Shown one piece after another: positions 8,853 to 18,019 of a stretch of DNA of 64,000 nt. The notes below the pieces were generated by a model that was not told the origin of the DNA, ran no database searches, and saw only the letters and a program-made list of their open reading frames with translations. Where the stretch lies: assembly GCF_027925525.1 (NCBI RefSeq), contig NZ_BSDJ01000036.1:17892-81891 (forward strand), in the 5' to 3' direction. Position 1 is the stretch's first letter. Every line of letters starts with the position of its first letter. The translations under genes and the position numbers were made by a program. Origin of the DNA: Paenibacillus tyrphae (GTDB lineage Bacteria; Bacillota; Bacilli; Paenibacillales; NBRC-103111).

Positions 8853-10052
8853 TCACTTCATGCCTAGACTTCGTTTATACGCGAAGATCTCCTCGACGGC
8901 CCGATGATACCCGCCAGCAGCTCGGAACGAATCGCCAAGCTCAACGCACACCTTTCGGATTGAAGCATCCATGAGTACTCGTTCCGCCGCCTCTCTGAGC
9001 TCTCCGGCTGTTAAGCCTTCTTGCTTCAGGTGGGTACCCGCACCGATTTCGGCCACGCGCCGCGCCACAACAGGCTGGTCGGCGCTTTGGGGAAATACAA
9101 TCAGCGGCACACCATAATAAAGGCCTTCACTGGTGCTGTTCATCCCGCCGTGTGTGATAAACAATTTGGCGCGTTGTAGCACTTCGAGTTGCGGCACGTA
9201 GTCGCGAACGATAAAATTCGCTGGAATGTCTTCCAATTCCGCAATCTGGGTTTGTCTGCCGACGGATAGAATCACAGTGTACTTCGTTTCGGCGAACGCC
9301 GCAAAACAGAGTTTGTAAAAATCCACGGCTTGATTGAAAACGGTGCCCAGCGATATGTAAATCAGATGCTCCGTGTCCATAGCAGAGAAATCAAATTGAC
9401 CCTGTGTGCGCGGTACGATAGACGGTCCAACAAACTTGTAGGTCTCGTCGAAGCTTTCTCCATCCGGTTGGAAGCGTTTCGACGTGTAGACGATAGTCAT
9501 TGGCGCGGGATTGCAGAAAACCTCGTAGGCGGAGCCGATTTGCACATTGTATTTTGCTTCCATCGTACTGACCAGTTGGTGATACTCCTGTTGTGCACGT
9601 TCATTCACGTCTGCCGGAAAATGGTGCGAGAGGCGATCTTGCAGACGGTCAAAGCTGTTTTGTTGAAATGCAAAACTTGTGCAAGAGTTGATTGCCGGCA
9701 GGTCGAGTATTTGCGCAAGCAAACGCCCGCAGCCGAACATCGAGTCATGAATGATGTAATCAAAGCGCTCTCCTTTTGTTTGCTCCAGGACACTGGGAAT
9801 GACGATGTCGGCCGTGCGCAATAGTCCTCCCACTCGTGCCCAAGGCGTTCTTCCTCCGGCAAGGAACGCCTCCAGAAATTTGCCTTCATCAAATGTGATC
9901 ACCTTCGCCCCCGTCGGCTCGACGCGATCACGAAATTGTTCCGCTACAAAGTAAACCACCTCTTCGCCGCGACGGATAAGTTCTTGAACCACACCGAGGG
10001 TTGGATTGATATGTCCTTCAGAGCCTCCGTTGATCAGCAAAACGCGTGCCAT
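8853..10052 (-). CDS. Macrolide-type (MGT/YjiC) glycosyltransferase
   Basis: This 399-residue GT-B glycosyltransferase has the N-terminal acceptor-domain motif NGGSEGHINPTLG and the C-terminal donor-binding signature running from VRDYVPQLEVL through THGGMNSTSEGL to PQSADQP. It transfers a hexose from a UDP-sugar to a small hydrophobic acceptor; relatives inactivate macrolides or glycosylate flavonoids and lipopeptides. AAAGGTGATG is the ribosome binding site. It is divergent from a TetR gene, which likely regulates it; both may be responses to a toxic compound. The acceptor is unknown. Confidence 0.9.
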   Translation of the reverse strand: MARVLLINGGSEGHINPTLGVVQELIRRGEEVVYFVAEQFRDRVEPTGAKVITFDEGKFLEAFLAGGRTPWARVGGLLRTADIVIPSVLEQTKGERFDYIIHDSMFGCGRLLAQILDLPAINSCTSFAFQQNSFDRLQDRLSHHFPADVNERAQQEYHQLVSTMEAKYNVQIGSAYEVFCNPAPMTIVYTSKRFQPDGESFDETYKFVGPSIVPRTQGQFDFSAMDTEHLIYISLGTVFNQAVDFYKLCFAAFAETKYTVILSVGRQTQIAELEDIPANFIVRDYVPQLEVLQRAKLFITHGGMNSTSEGLYYGVPLIVFPQSADQPVVARRVAEIGAGTHLKQEGLTAGELREAAERVLMDASIRKVCVELGDSFRAAGGYHRAVEEIFAYKRSLGMK

Positions 10053-10207
10053 AGTTCATCACCTTTCATGAAGAAATATACCGCTTCGAACGCCTGCCAG
10101 CTGATTTTTCGCGCAGGTCCGATAATCCCGTTCAAAGACTGATTTTATTATATCGTAAAGCTATATCAAAATACCTAGCCTGAATCACCTTCCAAATCAA
10201 CGCTTTC

Positions 10208-10219
10208 GAACGCTCGTTC
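10208..10219. promoter_or_regulatory. TetR-type operator candidate
   Basis: GAACGCTCGTTC is a perfect palindrome around two bases, located between the divergent glycosyltransferase and TetR genes, about 30 bases upstream of a TATAAT at roughly 10241. Its size and symmetry suit a TetR dimer. Confidence 0.5.
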
Positions 10220-10287
10220 ACACTTCAGGACAATTTTGGTGTATAATATATGAGGCTCCCGAACTATGCATCAAAGAGGTGTGAGTC

Positions 10288-10950
10288 ATGTTATCCGAAT
10301 CGAACGAAGATTGGATCGAGCAGCTGCTTAAGCTAAGCGACGAAGAACCGAAAATGACGGAAAAACAAACGAAAATCCTGCATGCGGCCATCGAAATTTT
10401 TGCCGAGAAAGGTTACGCCGCAGCTTCTACCAGTGAAATCGCGCAAAAAGCAGGCGTTGCGGAAGGCACGATCTTCCGTCATTACAAAACCAAAAAAGAC
10501 TTGCTGCTGTCCATCGTCCGTCCGATCATGGCTAAGCTCGTCGCCCCGTTCGTCCTCCGTAACTTCACGCCGGTGCTGGAGGCGAAGTATACCCGGTACG
10601 AGGACTTTCTGCGATCACTTATCCGCAACCGTCTGGAGTTCGCCCGCCAGCATTTGCCCATGATCAAAATTTTGATGCAGGAAATTCCGTTTCACCCCGA
10701 CCTCCAGGAGCAGTTCAAGACAGACGTCATGAACGAAGTATTAATGCGAATCAAGAAAGTGATTGTTTTTTTTCAACAAGAAGGGCAGATCATCCCCCTT
10801 CCTGCCGCCACCGTAGTCCGGCTGACCGCCTCGGTCATCATCGGCTTCCTAATTACCCGTTTCCTGCTCGTACCGGAACAAGAATGGGACGAGGAAGAAG
10901 AAGCGGAGACGTGCATCCGCTTTATTATGCACGGACTCGCCACTCGGTAA
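10288..10950 (+). CDS. TetR/AcrR family transcriptional regulator
   Basis: This 220-residue regulator has an N-terminal extension of about 25 residues, then the helix-turn-helix KILHAAIEIFAEKGYAAAST through TSEIAQKAGVAEGTIFRHYKTK, which is canonical for TetR. The C-terminal 140 residues form a helical ligand domain with no recognisable specificity. The ribosome binding site is GAGGTGTGAG. It is probably an autorepressor acting on the palindrome at 10208 and on the divergent glycosyltransferase gene. A GNAT gene follows after 48 bases and may be co-transcribed. Confidence 0.92.
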   Translation: MLSESNEDWIEQLLKLSDEEPKMTEKQTKILHAAIEIFAEKGYAAASTSEIAQKAGVAEGTIFRHYKTKKDLLLSIVRPIMAKLVAPFVLRNFTPVLEAKYTRYEDFLRSLIRNRLEFARQHLPMIKILMQEIPFHPDLQEQFKTDVMNEVLMRIKKVIVFFQQEGQIIPLPAATVVRLTASVIIGFLITRFLLVPEQEWDEEEEAETCIRFIMHGLATR

Positions 10951-10998
10951 GCTGTGGAGACATACGCTTCATACTCGGGTTCCAAAGGAGACAGCTTC

Positions 10999-11589
10999 AT
11001 GATTGTACACGGAGACCGGATTTATATCCGACCTCTTGAATTACCGGATGTCCCGGCGCTTCATCTGCTGCGGGCGGAAAATGAAACGTTCTTCCGTCCA
11101 TTCGAGCCTCTGCAGGACAGTAACGCTTTTACCCTTGACGCCGTACGAGAATCCCTGGTGAAGACGATCGCCGAACGCGAGCAGGACAGCGCCTACGCCT
11201 TCGGTATTTTCCTGAACGGCACGGACGAGCTTATCGGCCGGGTCAGGCTATCATCTATCGTTCGAGGGCCATGGCAAAACGCCAATCTTGGGTATTACAT
11301 ATCCGAACGCTTGAACGGGCAGGGCTACATGTCCGAGGCGGTCGGACTTGTGCTCCGGTTCGCATTCGAGAACTGCGGACTCCACCGGGTTCAAGCGGCC
11401 ATCATGCCTCGTAACAGAGGATCGATACGCGTGGTCGAAAAAAACGCCATGCGGCTGGAAGGCCTGGCCCGTAACTATTTGCAGATCCACGGCGTATGGG
11501 AAGATCATGCGATCTATGCCATGACGCGGGAGGAATGGCCCCCGGCCCCCGGCGATCGGACGGATTCGGCGCTGAGCCATCTGGTGTGA
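10999..11589 (+). CDS. GNAT N-acetyltransferase (RimJ/RimL-like)
   Basis: This 196-residue enzyme belongs to the RimJ/RimL-type Gcn5 acetyltransferases. Visible motifs are the N-terminal YIRPLELPDVPAL, the acetyl-CoA strand LIGRVRLS, the GYYISERLNGQGYMSEAV pyrophosphate-binding loop and the C-terminal HRVQAAIMPRNRGSIRVVEK. I chose ATG 10999 for its AAAGGAGA ribosome binding site over an upstream GTG. The substrate could be a ribosomal protein N-terminus or a small molecule; being behind a TetR gene favours a detoxification role. Confidence 0.9.
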   Translation: MIVHGDRIYIRPLELPDVPALHLLRAENETFFRPFEPLQDSNAFTLDAVRESLVKTIAEREQDSAYAFGIFLNGTDELIGRVRLSSIVRGPWQNANLGYYISERLNGQGYMSEAVGLVLRFAFENCGLHRVQAAIMPRNRGSIRVVEKNAMRLEGLARNYLQIHGVWEDHAIYAMTREEWPPAPGDRTDSALSHLV

Positions 11590-11600
11590 ATAAGAAAGAA

Positions 11601-11639
11601 AAGCCGTCGCAGCGAACAATCGCATGCGGCGGCTTCTTT
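11601..11639. terminator. Bidirectional terminator between GNAT and MFS genes
   Basis: AAGCCG-CGC pairs with GCGGCGGCTT around a 15-base loop; T-rich on the plus side and A-rich upstream. Confidence 0.7.
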
Positions 11640-11657
11640 GCGTTCCTCTTGATTTCG

Positions 11658-12836
11658 TTATACGGGCTGCCCGGCTGCCCGGGTATCTGCGCGATCTGCG
11701 ACGATAAAACGGTACAGCAAGTACAAGGCCGCAATACAAAGGACCGCTCCAGTCACGAACGGCACACTGTGGTTGTAATCGTAAATGCCAGCCCCGAGCA
11801 GCGGCCCGGTAATACGGCCCAAGCTGTCCATTGAGGAGCTTAAACCGGAAGCTACCCCTTGCCCGACCTTGGTCTTCTGCGTAATCAGCGAGGTGACGCA
11901 AGGACGAATCAGCGCGTTCCCTGCGGCGAAGACGCTCAAGTAAATCGACGCGGTAAGCAGGCTGCTGGAGAACAGGATCAGAACGAAGCCGAGTGCCGAC
12001 AGCAGCAGGCCGATGCCGATCACACGGGCTTCCTGACCTTTTTTGATCAGCCGCCGGACCACGCCGCCTTGAATCAAGGCGCCGACGACGCCGCTTACCG
12101 CGAACATGATGCCGAGCTGTGTCGGCGTTGCGCCGATCTGATCCCGTTCGAACAGCAGTAGCGTCGCCTCCAGCCCCGCCAGCGTGAACGAGACGAAGAA
12201 CGAAAGCACGTACAAGTATTTGAGCGAACCGACGAATGCGCTCCAGCGGGAAGCTTTCGCTTCTCTTGGTTTGCTCCGCATTTCCGGGGTCAGCGACTCC
12301 GGCAGCATGAAGAAGGCGAACGCGAAGGTGGCCAGCGCCAGCGCGGAAGACGCGAAGAACGGCACCTGCAGCCCGAAGTGGCTCAGCAAACCTCCGAACG
12401 CCGGGCCGAAGATGAAGCCCAGACCGATCGACATGCCGACAAGCCCCATGCCCTTGGTGCGGTTCTCTTCAGTCGTAATGTCCGCGACATAAGCGACGGC
12501 GCACGCGGTTGTTGCTCCCGAGAACAAGCCTCCCAATATCCGCGACACGTACATCAGCACAAGGTTATCCCCGGCCATGCCGAACAAAAAGAAGCTGACA
12601 CTGAAGCCGAGCGCCCCCGTCATGATAAGCGGGCGGCGTCCGATCCGGTCCGATAGTCCACCCCATACAGGAGACATCAGAAACGACGCCAAAGAATAGA
12701 CCGACAACAGCATGCCGAGATGAAAGCTGTCGGCCCCCGATCCGGTGACAGCGTCGGGAAGCACCGGGATGATAATACCGAAGCCGATAAATATCGTCAT
12801 CAGCAGTACCATAATAATAGCTAGCTGTTTTTTCAT
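11658..12836 (-). CDS. MFS drug/metabolite exporter (TetA/NorA-like)
   Basis: This 392-residue permease has 12 predicted membrane spans. It shows the MFS motif A variant GGLSDRIGRRPLI between spans 2 and 3 and the antiporter-type motif C region GMSIGLGFIFGPAFGG in span 5, which mark drug-proton antiporters of the 12-span group. ATG 12836 has a GGGAGGAA ribosome binding site; a longer reading adds 24 hydrophilic residues and is unlikely. It is a single gene convergent with the GNAT gene. The substrate is unknown. Confidence 0.9.
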   Translation of the reverse strand: MKKQLAIIMVLLMTIFIGFGIIIPVLPDAVTGSGADSFHLGMLLSVYSLASFLMSPVWGGLSDRIGRRPLIMTGALGFSVSFFLFGMAGDNLVLMYVSRILGGLFSGATTACAVAYVADITTEENRTKGMGLVGMSIGLGFIFGPAFGGLLSHFGLQVPFFASSALALATFAFAFFMLPESLTPEMRSKPREAKASRWSAFVGSLKYLYVLSFFVSFTLAGLEATLLLFERDQIGATPTQLGIMFAVSGVVGALIQGGVVRRLIKKGQEARVIGIGLLLSALGFVLILFSSSLLTASIYLSVFAAGNALIRPCVTSLITQKTKVGQGVASGLSSSMDSLGRITGPLLGAGIYDYNHSVPFVTGAVLCIAALYLLYRFIVADRADTRAAGQPV

Positions 12837-13194
12837 ATGCGTAACTGTTCCTCCCGATTTGTTGGTTGATCCTAAGACGGCCTGAGCCGCGGGTTCGGCC
12901 GAAGCCATTGGCAGAAATTATTCTTATCGTACCATAACTTTTTTGACGATGGAAACGAAAGCTTTTTAAGATTAACAAAATCGACAAACCTGCGCGCGGA
13001 AGCCTTTGAAATGCGCGTCCGGCAAGGCTTTTTCCGTCTCCGTTCGCCTCCGCGGTTAATTATTCGGCCAGGTCAACAAACTATTTACCAAAAACCGCTT
13101 GCATCCGCGTCGCTTTTTGCTATACTCATTTTGTTTGCTTTTTTCCGGCGAACACTGGCATAGCCAACAATACTCGTACACACGAAGGGTAGGG
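12837..13194. other. Intergenic region between MFS and speA
   Basis: This 358-base stretch holds no coding region I trust. It carries the divergent promoter regions, a weak hairpin with a T run at about 13000-13033 (AAGCCTT against AAGGCTTTTT) and the speA promoter at 13099-13126. Confidence 0.6.
13099..13126 (+). promoter_or_regulatory. speA promoter, sigma-A type
   Basis: TTGCAT and TATACT are separated by 16 bases, about 70 bases upstream of the speA start. Confidence 0.65.
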
Positions 13195-14670
13195 ATGACC
13201 GTGGATCAAACGAAAACTCCTCTGTTTACCGCACTTAAGGAGCATGCCGGGCGCAATCCGGTACAGTTTCACATTCCAGGACATAAGAAAGGTGTCGGCA
13301 TGGACCCCGAGTTCCGGGAGTTTATCGGTGATAACGCGCTCTCCATCGACCTGATAAATATAGCTCCGCTCGATGACCTGCACCAGCCGACCGGCGTCAT
13401 CGAAGAGTCCCAGAAGCTGGCCGCAGCCGCGTTCGGGGCCGATCATACGTTTTTTTCCGTGCAGGGCACCAGCGGCGCCATCATGACGATGATCCTTACC
13501 GTCTGCTCCCAAGGCGACAAAATCATCGTTCCGCGCAACATTCACAAATCGATCATGGCCGCGATCATTTTCGCCGGCGCGAAGCCGATCTTCTTAAAGC
13601 CGGTTCGCGACGAAAATCTCGGGATCGATCACGGCGTGACGACCAGCTCCGTCAAACGCGCGTTGGAGCGCCATCCGGACGCCAAAGCGCTGCTGGTCAT
13701 CAATCCGACCTATTACGGCGTATGCGCGAACCTGAAGGAAATCGTAGATATCGTGCACAGTTACAATATTCCGGTGCTGGTGGACGAGGCTCATGGCGTG
13801 CTGATTCATTTCCACGACAAGCTGCCGATGGCCGCCATGGAGGCCGGCGCCGACATGGCCGCTACGAGCGTGCATAAGCTCGGCGGCTCGATGACGCAAA
13901 GCTCCGTGCTGAACATTCGCGAAGGACGCGTGAACGTGCGCCGTGCGAAGACGATCATCAGTATGCTGACGACGACTTCGACGTCCTATATTTTGCTCGG
14001 GTCGCTGGACTGCGCGCGGCGGAATCTGGCGCTGAACGGCCACATGATGGCGGAACAGACGCTGGAACTGGCGAACTACGCCCGCGAGGAAATCAACCGT
14101 ATCCCGGGACTGGAATGCTTCGGAGAAGAAATTTTGGGTACGGAAGCGACCTACGATTACGATCCGACAAAGGTCAATATCCACGTGCGCCATCTCGGCA
14201 TTACGGGCTACGATGCGGAAAATTGGCTGCGCGAGCACTATAATATCGAAGTCGAGCTCAGCGACATGTACAACGTGTTGTGCCTCATAACGCCGGGCGA
14301 TACGCGCGAAAACGTCGACACCCTGCTTGACGCGCTGCGCCGGATGTCCGAGGAGAACTACAACATTCGCCAGGCGAACGAACTGGTCATCAAAATCCCT
14401 AAAATTCCGCAGCTCGCCCTGGCTCCGCGCGACGCGTTCTACGGAGACACAGAGCTGATTCCGTTCAAAGAATCGGCTGACCGCATTATCGCCGAATTTA
14501 TCTACGTCTACCCGCCAGGCATTCCGATTCTGCTCCCGGGCGAAGTCATCTCGCAGGATCTCATCGACTACATTACCGAGCATATCGACGTCGGGCTGCC
14601 GGTCAAGGGACCGGAAGACCGCAGCATCGAATACGTTAAGGTCATCGTCGAAGCTCCCGCGATTTTCTAG
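13195..14670 (+). CDS. speA: Arginine/lysine/ornithine decarboxylase (SpeA-type)
   Basis: This 491-residue pyridoxal-phosphate enzyme is a group III amino acid decarboxylase of the Bacillus SpeA type, the arginine decarboxylase that starts polyamine synthesis via agmatine. The cofactor lysine is in TSVHKLGGSMTQSS, the PLP-binding glycine segment is QGTSGAIMTM, and the substrate histidine region is VDEAHGVLIHFH. The length matches Bacillus SpeA. Start could be ATG 13195 or GTG 13201, both after AGGGTAGGG. It lies alone between a promoter and a terminator, without speE or speB nearby. Lysine decarboxylase activity is the main alternative. Confidence 0.88.
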   Translation: MTVDQTKTPLFTALKEHAGRNPVQFHIPGHKKGVGMDPEFREFIGDNALSIDLINIAPLDDLHQPTGVIEESQKLAAAAFGADHTFFSVQGTSGAIMTMILTVCSQGDKIIVPRNIHKSIMAAIIFAGAKPIFLKPVRDENLGIDHGVTTSSVKRALERHPDAKALLVINPTYYGVCANLKEIVDIVHSYNIPVLVDEAHGVLIHFHDKLPMAAMEAGADMAATSVHKLGGSMTQSSVLNIREGRVNVRRAKTIISMLTTTSTSYILLGSLDCARRNLALNGHMMAEQTLELANYAREEINRIPGLECFGEEILGTEATYDYDPTKVNIHVRHLGITGYDAENWLREHYNIEVELSDMYNVLCLITPGDTRENVDTLLDALRRMSEENYNIRQANELVIKIPKIPQLALAPRDAFYGDTELIPFKESADRIIAEFIYVYPPGIPILLPGEVISQDLIDYITEHIDVGLPVKGPEDRSIEYVKVIVEAPAIF

Positions 14671-14678
14671 AAAAATTC

Positions 14679-14706
14679 AAAGCTTCTCCTCTGGGGAAGC
14701 TTTTTT
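14679..14706 (+). terminator. speA terminator
   Basis: GCTTCTCC and GGGGAAGC pair around TCT, followed by six T residues; the preceding A run makes it usable for the convergent HAD gene too. Confidence 0.88.
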
Positions 14707-14709
14707 ATT

Positions 14710-15552
14710 TTACGCTAGCGTCCCCTGCCGGACTTGTTCTTCCAGCCATTCGATCGCGTCGGCAATCGCATGCTCGTTATGGTGCTTGCCGTGGCGCTTG
14801 GCGGCGTCCAGAAGCTCAGGATGCGCATTGGCGACGGCGATACCGATACCTGCCCGGCGTATCATCTCCAAATCGTTCAGATGATCTCCAAGCGCGATGC
14901 AGCGCTCCATCGGGATGCCCAGCTCCGCCGCCAACTGTTCCAGTGCATGCCCCTTCGTCGCTTCCGGAGGCAGCATCTCGAAATATTTGTCGTCCGAACG
15001 AACCCAGACGACCTCCGTCCCTGCCGTCAACCGCTCGATCTCGGATACGGCTTCATCGAGCAGCGACGGCTCCCAGGCGAACAGCAGCTTAATCCACGGC
15101 TCGGATACGTCGTCGAACGAATTCAGCCGCAGCAGCGGAAATTTCTCCACGGCCCGGTGACGCTCCGTCGCTGCATTCTCCTGCAGCACATAGGGCGCCG
15201 TTCCTCCGCGCACATACAATTCCGCACCGATGCCGGGAAAGCGCTCAAGAACGCGCCCCACCGCTTCCTTGGCCGAGGCAGACAGCGTCCGTTCCCAGAC
15301 GGCCTCTCCGCGGCTGAAATCGTGAATGACCGCTCCGTTGTATAAAATGGCCGGGGCATTCACGGGCAGCTGCTCCACGAAAGGCCGGACCGAGCCGGCG
15401 ATCCGCCCCGTCGCGAGCGTGAACCGGCCGCCCAAGCCCGTAAACCGTTCGATGGCGGCTCGATTTTCGCCGCTTATTTGTTTGGCGCTATCAAGCAGCG
15501 TCCCATCCATATCCGTCACCAGTAAATACCCTTCAAACCTTCTGTCTTTCAT
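14710..15552 (-). CDS. Cof-type HAD hydrolase
   Basis: This 280-residue phosphatase belongs to the Cof/YkrA subgroup of HAD hydrolases. Motif I is LLVTDMDGTLLD near the N-terminus, motif II LATGR, the motif III lysine lies in PPEATKGHAL, and motif IV is IALGDHLNDLEMIRRAG. A C2B-type cap sits between motifs II and III. It probably dephosphorylates sugar phosphates or flavin/pyridoxal phosphates in the cytoplasm. ATG 15552 follows GGGAGAGAG; 27 upstream in-frame residues look untranslated. Confidence 0.92.
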   Translation of the reverse strand: MKDRRFEGYLLVTDMDGTLLDSAKQISGENRAAIERFTGLGGRFTLATGRIAGSVRPFVEQLPVNAPAILYNGAVIHDFSRGEAVWERTLSASAKEAVGRVLERFPGIGAELYVRGGTAPYVLQENAATERHRAVEKFPLLRLNSFDDVSEPWIKLLFAWEPSLLDEAVSEIERLTAGTEVVWVRSDDKYFEMLPPEATKGHALEQLAAELGIPMERCIALGDHLNDLEMIRRAGIGIAVANAHPELLDAAKRHGKHHNEHAIADAIEWLEEQVRQGTLA

Positions 15553-15689
15553 CGCTCTCTCCCTCTTCCCTGCCCGTCTACCGTTGCCGGAACAAGTATT
15601 GTAATTGATTTTTCTTAATGCTATGATGTTCATGGTACTTCAAACAAGAAAATCGTTCCAGTCCATATGTATAGGCAGGTGCATTCATC

Positions 15690-16109
15690 ATGGCGCAAAG
15701 CGCTTATATCAAGTTCGTCGAAGGGTCCGCCGTTTCCTCCCTGACGTTAGATGAATTGAAGGCCCAGCTGGAGCATTACCGCGAGCAGCTTGCGCTGACC
15801 GGCAAACAGCTCAATTGGGAATACGACGAAGCCGGATTTCCGTATGAGATTCAAACAAAACCCGAAGGGGAAGGCAAGTGGTTTTATTTAAAAGCAACAA
15901 GTCCGCGCTACAAATATATTGTGGCAGGCGTCGGATCGGAGACATCGGGCGAAACGCAAAGGCATTACGTCCAGTTTGTCCTTCCCGAGGACGCCACGCA
16001 TGGCGACAAAGCCAAGGGTAACGAGTTTTGCAAATATCTCGCCAAGCTGTGGAAAGCGGAGCTGCATTTATTCAACGGACGAACCATGTACTTCAATCCG
16101 CGTAAATAA
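15690..16109 (+). CDS. Conserved hypothetical protein, possibly DUF1885-like
   Basis: The 139-residue product is soluble, with no signal peptide or membrane span. It begins MAQSAYIKFVEGS, has a central helix followed by several beta strands (WFYLKATSPRYKYIVAGVG) and ends in TMYFNPRK. The arrangement recalls the small Bacillales DUF1885 family, but I am relying on memory of that family. It is followed by a strong terminator and therefore monocistronic. Function unknown. Confidence 0.75.
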   Translation: MAQSAYIKFVEGSAVSSLTLDELKAQLEHYREQLALTGKQLNWEYDEAGFPYEIQTKPEGEGKWFYLKATSPRYKYIVAGVGSETSGETQRHYVQFVLPEDATHGDKAKGNEFCKYLAKLWKAELHLFNGRTMYFNPRK

Positions 16110-16116
16110 ACGTCCC

Positions 16117-16155
16117 AAAAGACCGTTGCCCGCCTTAGCGGAAACGGTCTTTTTC
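16117..16155 (+). terminator. Terminator after the 139-residue hypothetical gene
   Basis: AAAAGACCGTT and AACGGTCTTTTT form the stem around a GC-containing 15-base loop. Confidence 0.85.
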
Positions 16156-16194
16156 GACTCTTCCCCCTGCCTATCGCAGCCGCTTAAAAAGCGA

Positions 16195-16225
16195 AAACCT
16201 TTCTTGCAAGCAAGAAAGGTTTTTT
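16195..16225. terminator. Terminator of the DUF1292 gene (bidirectional)
   Basis: A perfect 12-base stem, AAACCTTTCTTG with CAAGAAAGGTTT, has a four-base loop and T runs on both strands, ten bases past the DUF1292 stop. Confidence 0.85.
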
Positions 16226-16235
16226 ACGGTATTCG

Positions 16236-16535
16236 TTATTGCTGCTCTTGTTCTTCCACAATTTCATTGTAGATTTGAACAACGCGATCCCACTCTTCTT
16301 CGTCTTCAATGCTCGCAAGAAAAGCTTCGCCGTCCTCTTCGTCTATCCGAAAAATAACGCCATCTGCCTCCATATCGTTACGATCGAGAAGTACAGCATA
16401 GGCCCGGTCGTTAGCTTCGAAAGTGTATACCATCACCATCTCATGCTCGACTCCGTCTTGGTCGGTCACGATAAAGATATCGTCCTCATGATCGTGATCG
16501 TGATCGCAGGAAGCGTCATGAATGTGATCGCTCAT
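16236..16535 (-). CDS. DUF1292 (YrzB-like) small acidic protein
   Basis: This 99-residue protein is very acidic and starts with a His/Asp-rich segment (HDASCDHDHDHED), which may bind metal. The core, IFIVTDQDGVEHEMVMVYTFE then YAVLLDRND and EEWDRVVQIYNE, matches the DUF1292 family found next to the yrrK/mutS region in Bacillus. Here it stands alone. The histidine/aspartate head is longer than I would expect for the family. Function unknown. Confidence 0.88.
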   Translation of the reverse strand: MSDHIHDASCDHDHDHEDDIFIVTDQDGVEHEMVMVYTFEANDRAYAVLLDRNDMEADGVIFRIDEEDGEAFLASIEDEEEWDRVVQIYNEIVEEQEQQ

Positions 16536-16635
16536 GGGAAAACCTCATTTCATCTTAATTTAATGTTCTCCCGTATCGTACCACGCACGACAAGACGAAG
16601 TCAATGAACCGGGTTATGCCTACCGTCCGCCGGCC

Positions 16636-17250
16636 TTATTCGGATGCGATCACCTTTTCCGAAACGACCGTATAGTCGCTGCGCTCGTCCGGTTTGATCG
16701 AGAACTTCACGACATAGTTCCCGGATTCGGCAAAGGTGACGTTAAACGGCCACGGGTACCAGAAGCTTTCCTTCTGGCCGTTGACGGCTTTTTCATGAAC
16801 CGCCACTTGCTCCCCGTTCGGAGCGTGGATCGAGATTTTGAAAGAAGAAATCGGCGTCGTCAGACTGTCTACTTGCGCAAACACGGCAAAGTCGAGACGG
16901 TCGCCCTTCTTCACGCCGCCGAACGGCTGTTTGATCGAATAGTCGTCATTGACCTTCTTCGCAACAAACATATGTACGTTCGGCTTGGTAATGGAAACGG
17001 TCTTCGCAGCGTCGTCCCACTTCACGAGCGCCTGCAAAGATTCAGACAACACGCGAACGGGGAATACGGCGCTTCCCTTCGCGACAAAAGCGGGTGTCTC
17101 ACCGTCTTTGAACGGCTTTTCCGCATTATTGATCATCAACTTTACTTTCGGAAAACCTTCGAAATCGCCCCACATGGAGCTGGCGTACGCTCCCGCTGTT
17201 CCGAACAAGGAAAGCGACAGCACCAGCGTCAGCAATCGCGGCACCTTCAT
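16636..17250 (-). CDS. Secreted protein with copper-amine-oxidase-like stalk domain
   Basis: The 204-residue product has a signal peptide (cleavage near AYASS), then a stalk domain of the Cu-amine-oxidase N-terminal type: KVKLMINNAEKPFKDGE followed by VFPVRVLSESLQALVKWDD and KTVSITKP. These domains are common in Paenibacillus surface proteins. The C-terminal half is a beta-sandwich with SFKISIHAPNG and FAESGNYVVKFSIKP, resembling an adhesion or carbohydrate-contact module. ATG 17250 is used because GGAGG lies nine bases upstream. It is monocistronic. Confidence 0.85.
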   Translation of the reverse strand: MKVPRLLTLVLSLSLFGTAGAYASSMWGDFEGFPKVKLMINNAEKPFKDGETPAFVAKGSAVFPVRVLSESLQALVKWDDAAKTVSITKPNVHMFVAKKVNDDYSIKQPFGGVKKGDRLDFAVFAQVDSLTTPISSFKISIHAPNGEQVAVHEKAVNGQKESFWYPWPFNVTFAESGNYVVKFSIKPDERSDYTVVSEKVIASE

Positions 17251-17483
17251 TTCCAGCAACCTCCATCATGTTTCTTCGTTCTGCTATCTTATACTCCATA
17301 GCGCGGTAAGAGTTGCGCGCTTCGTCCAGAAAACTTTCAGCTTTTTTTAAGCGCCCCTCTAGATGTTGTGTGTGAAGAAGATTTTTTCCTTTTTCTATAC
17401 AAAATATGCCAACAAAGTCGTCATTGTCGAACGGTGCTTCCGCAAGGCGAGCCGTGGCGATTCGTGCGCTTGCCCGGGAAATT

Positions 17484-17831
17484 TCAGCTCACGCCCCCAA
17501 GGAGCTCCTGCAGCTTTTCTTCGCATTTGCCCTTCAGCACGATAGGCATCATGGAGCAATGAAACTCGTAGCCTTGAAATACATACATGACATGGTAGTG
17601 ACGCTCCGGGGTCACTTCCTCCAGAACGATGCGGCATCCGCTCTGGCGCAGCCGCTGCTTCACATGGTTATGCTCCCGCTCGGCCAATCGCAGCAGCCGT
17701 TCAAAAAGCCCTTCCCATATTCTAGATAACTTCATCGCTTCGGCATGCTTCCGGTCCCGCTCAAGTGCCTTAAGCAAATAAAGCGTGACGACATACTGAT
17801 GCACCCACGGTTCCACTGTCGTATTTCGCAT
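17484..17831 (-). CDS. Conserved hypothetical 115-residue protein
   Basis: I do not recognise this family. The protein is soluble, with a helical first half (YVVTLYLLKALERDRKHAEAM and LFERLLRLAEREHNHVKQRL) and a beta-rich second half containing HYHVMYVFQGYEFHCSMMP and a closing KGKCEEKLQELL helix. Two histidine pairs and a cysteine near the end could bind metal. An AGGTGAGG ribosome binding site precedes ATG 17831, supporting real expression. A 233-base gap without features separates it from the stalk-domain gene. Confidence 0.7.
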   Translation of the reverse strand: MRNTTVEPWVHQYVVTLYLLKALERDRKHAEAMKLSRIWEGLFERLLRLAEREHNHVKQRLRQSGCRIVLEEVTPERHYHVMYVFQGYEFHCSMMPIVLKGKCEEKLQELLGGVS

Positions 17832-18019
17832 GTTTCCTCACCTGCTGGATTTAAATAAAGATGTGTTTTAATTATACAGAACATTTGTTCCTATTACAAG
17901 AAGGACAAGATGTATTAAATTTACCCAAAATGTGACAAACCCATCTTGAATCGTGTAAGATAACCATGGTAAATTTAAAATCATATCCGGCTGGAAGCCT
18001 TAACGAGCGGAGGAACCAA

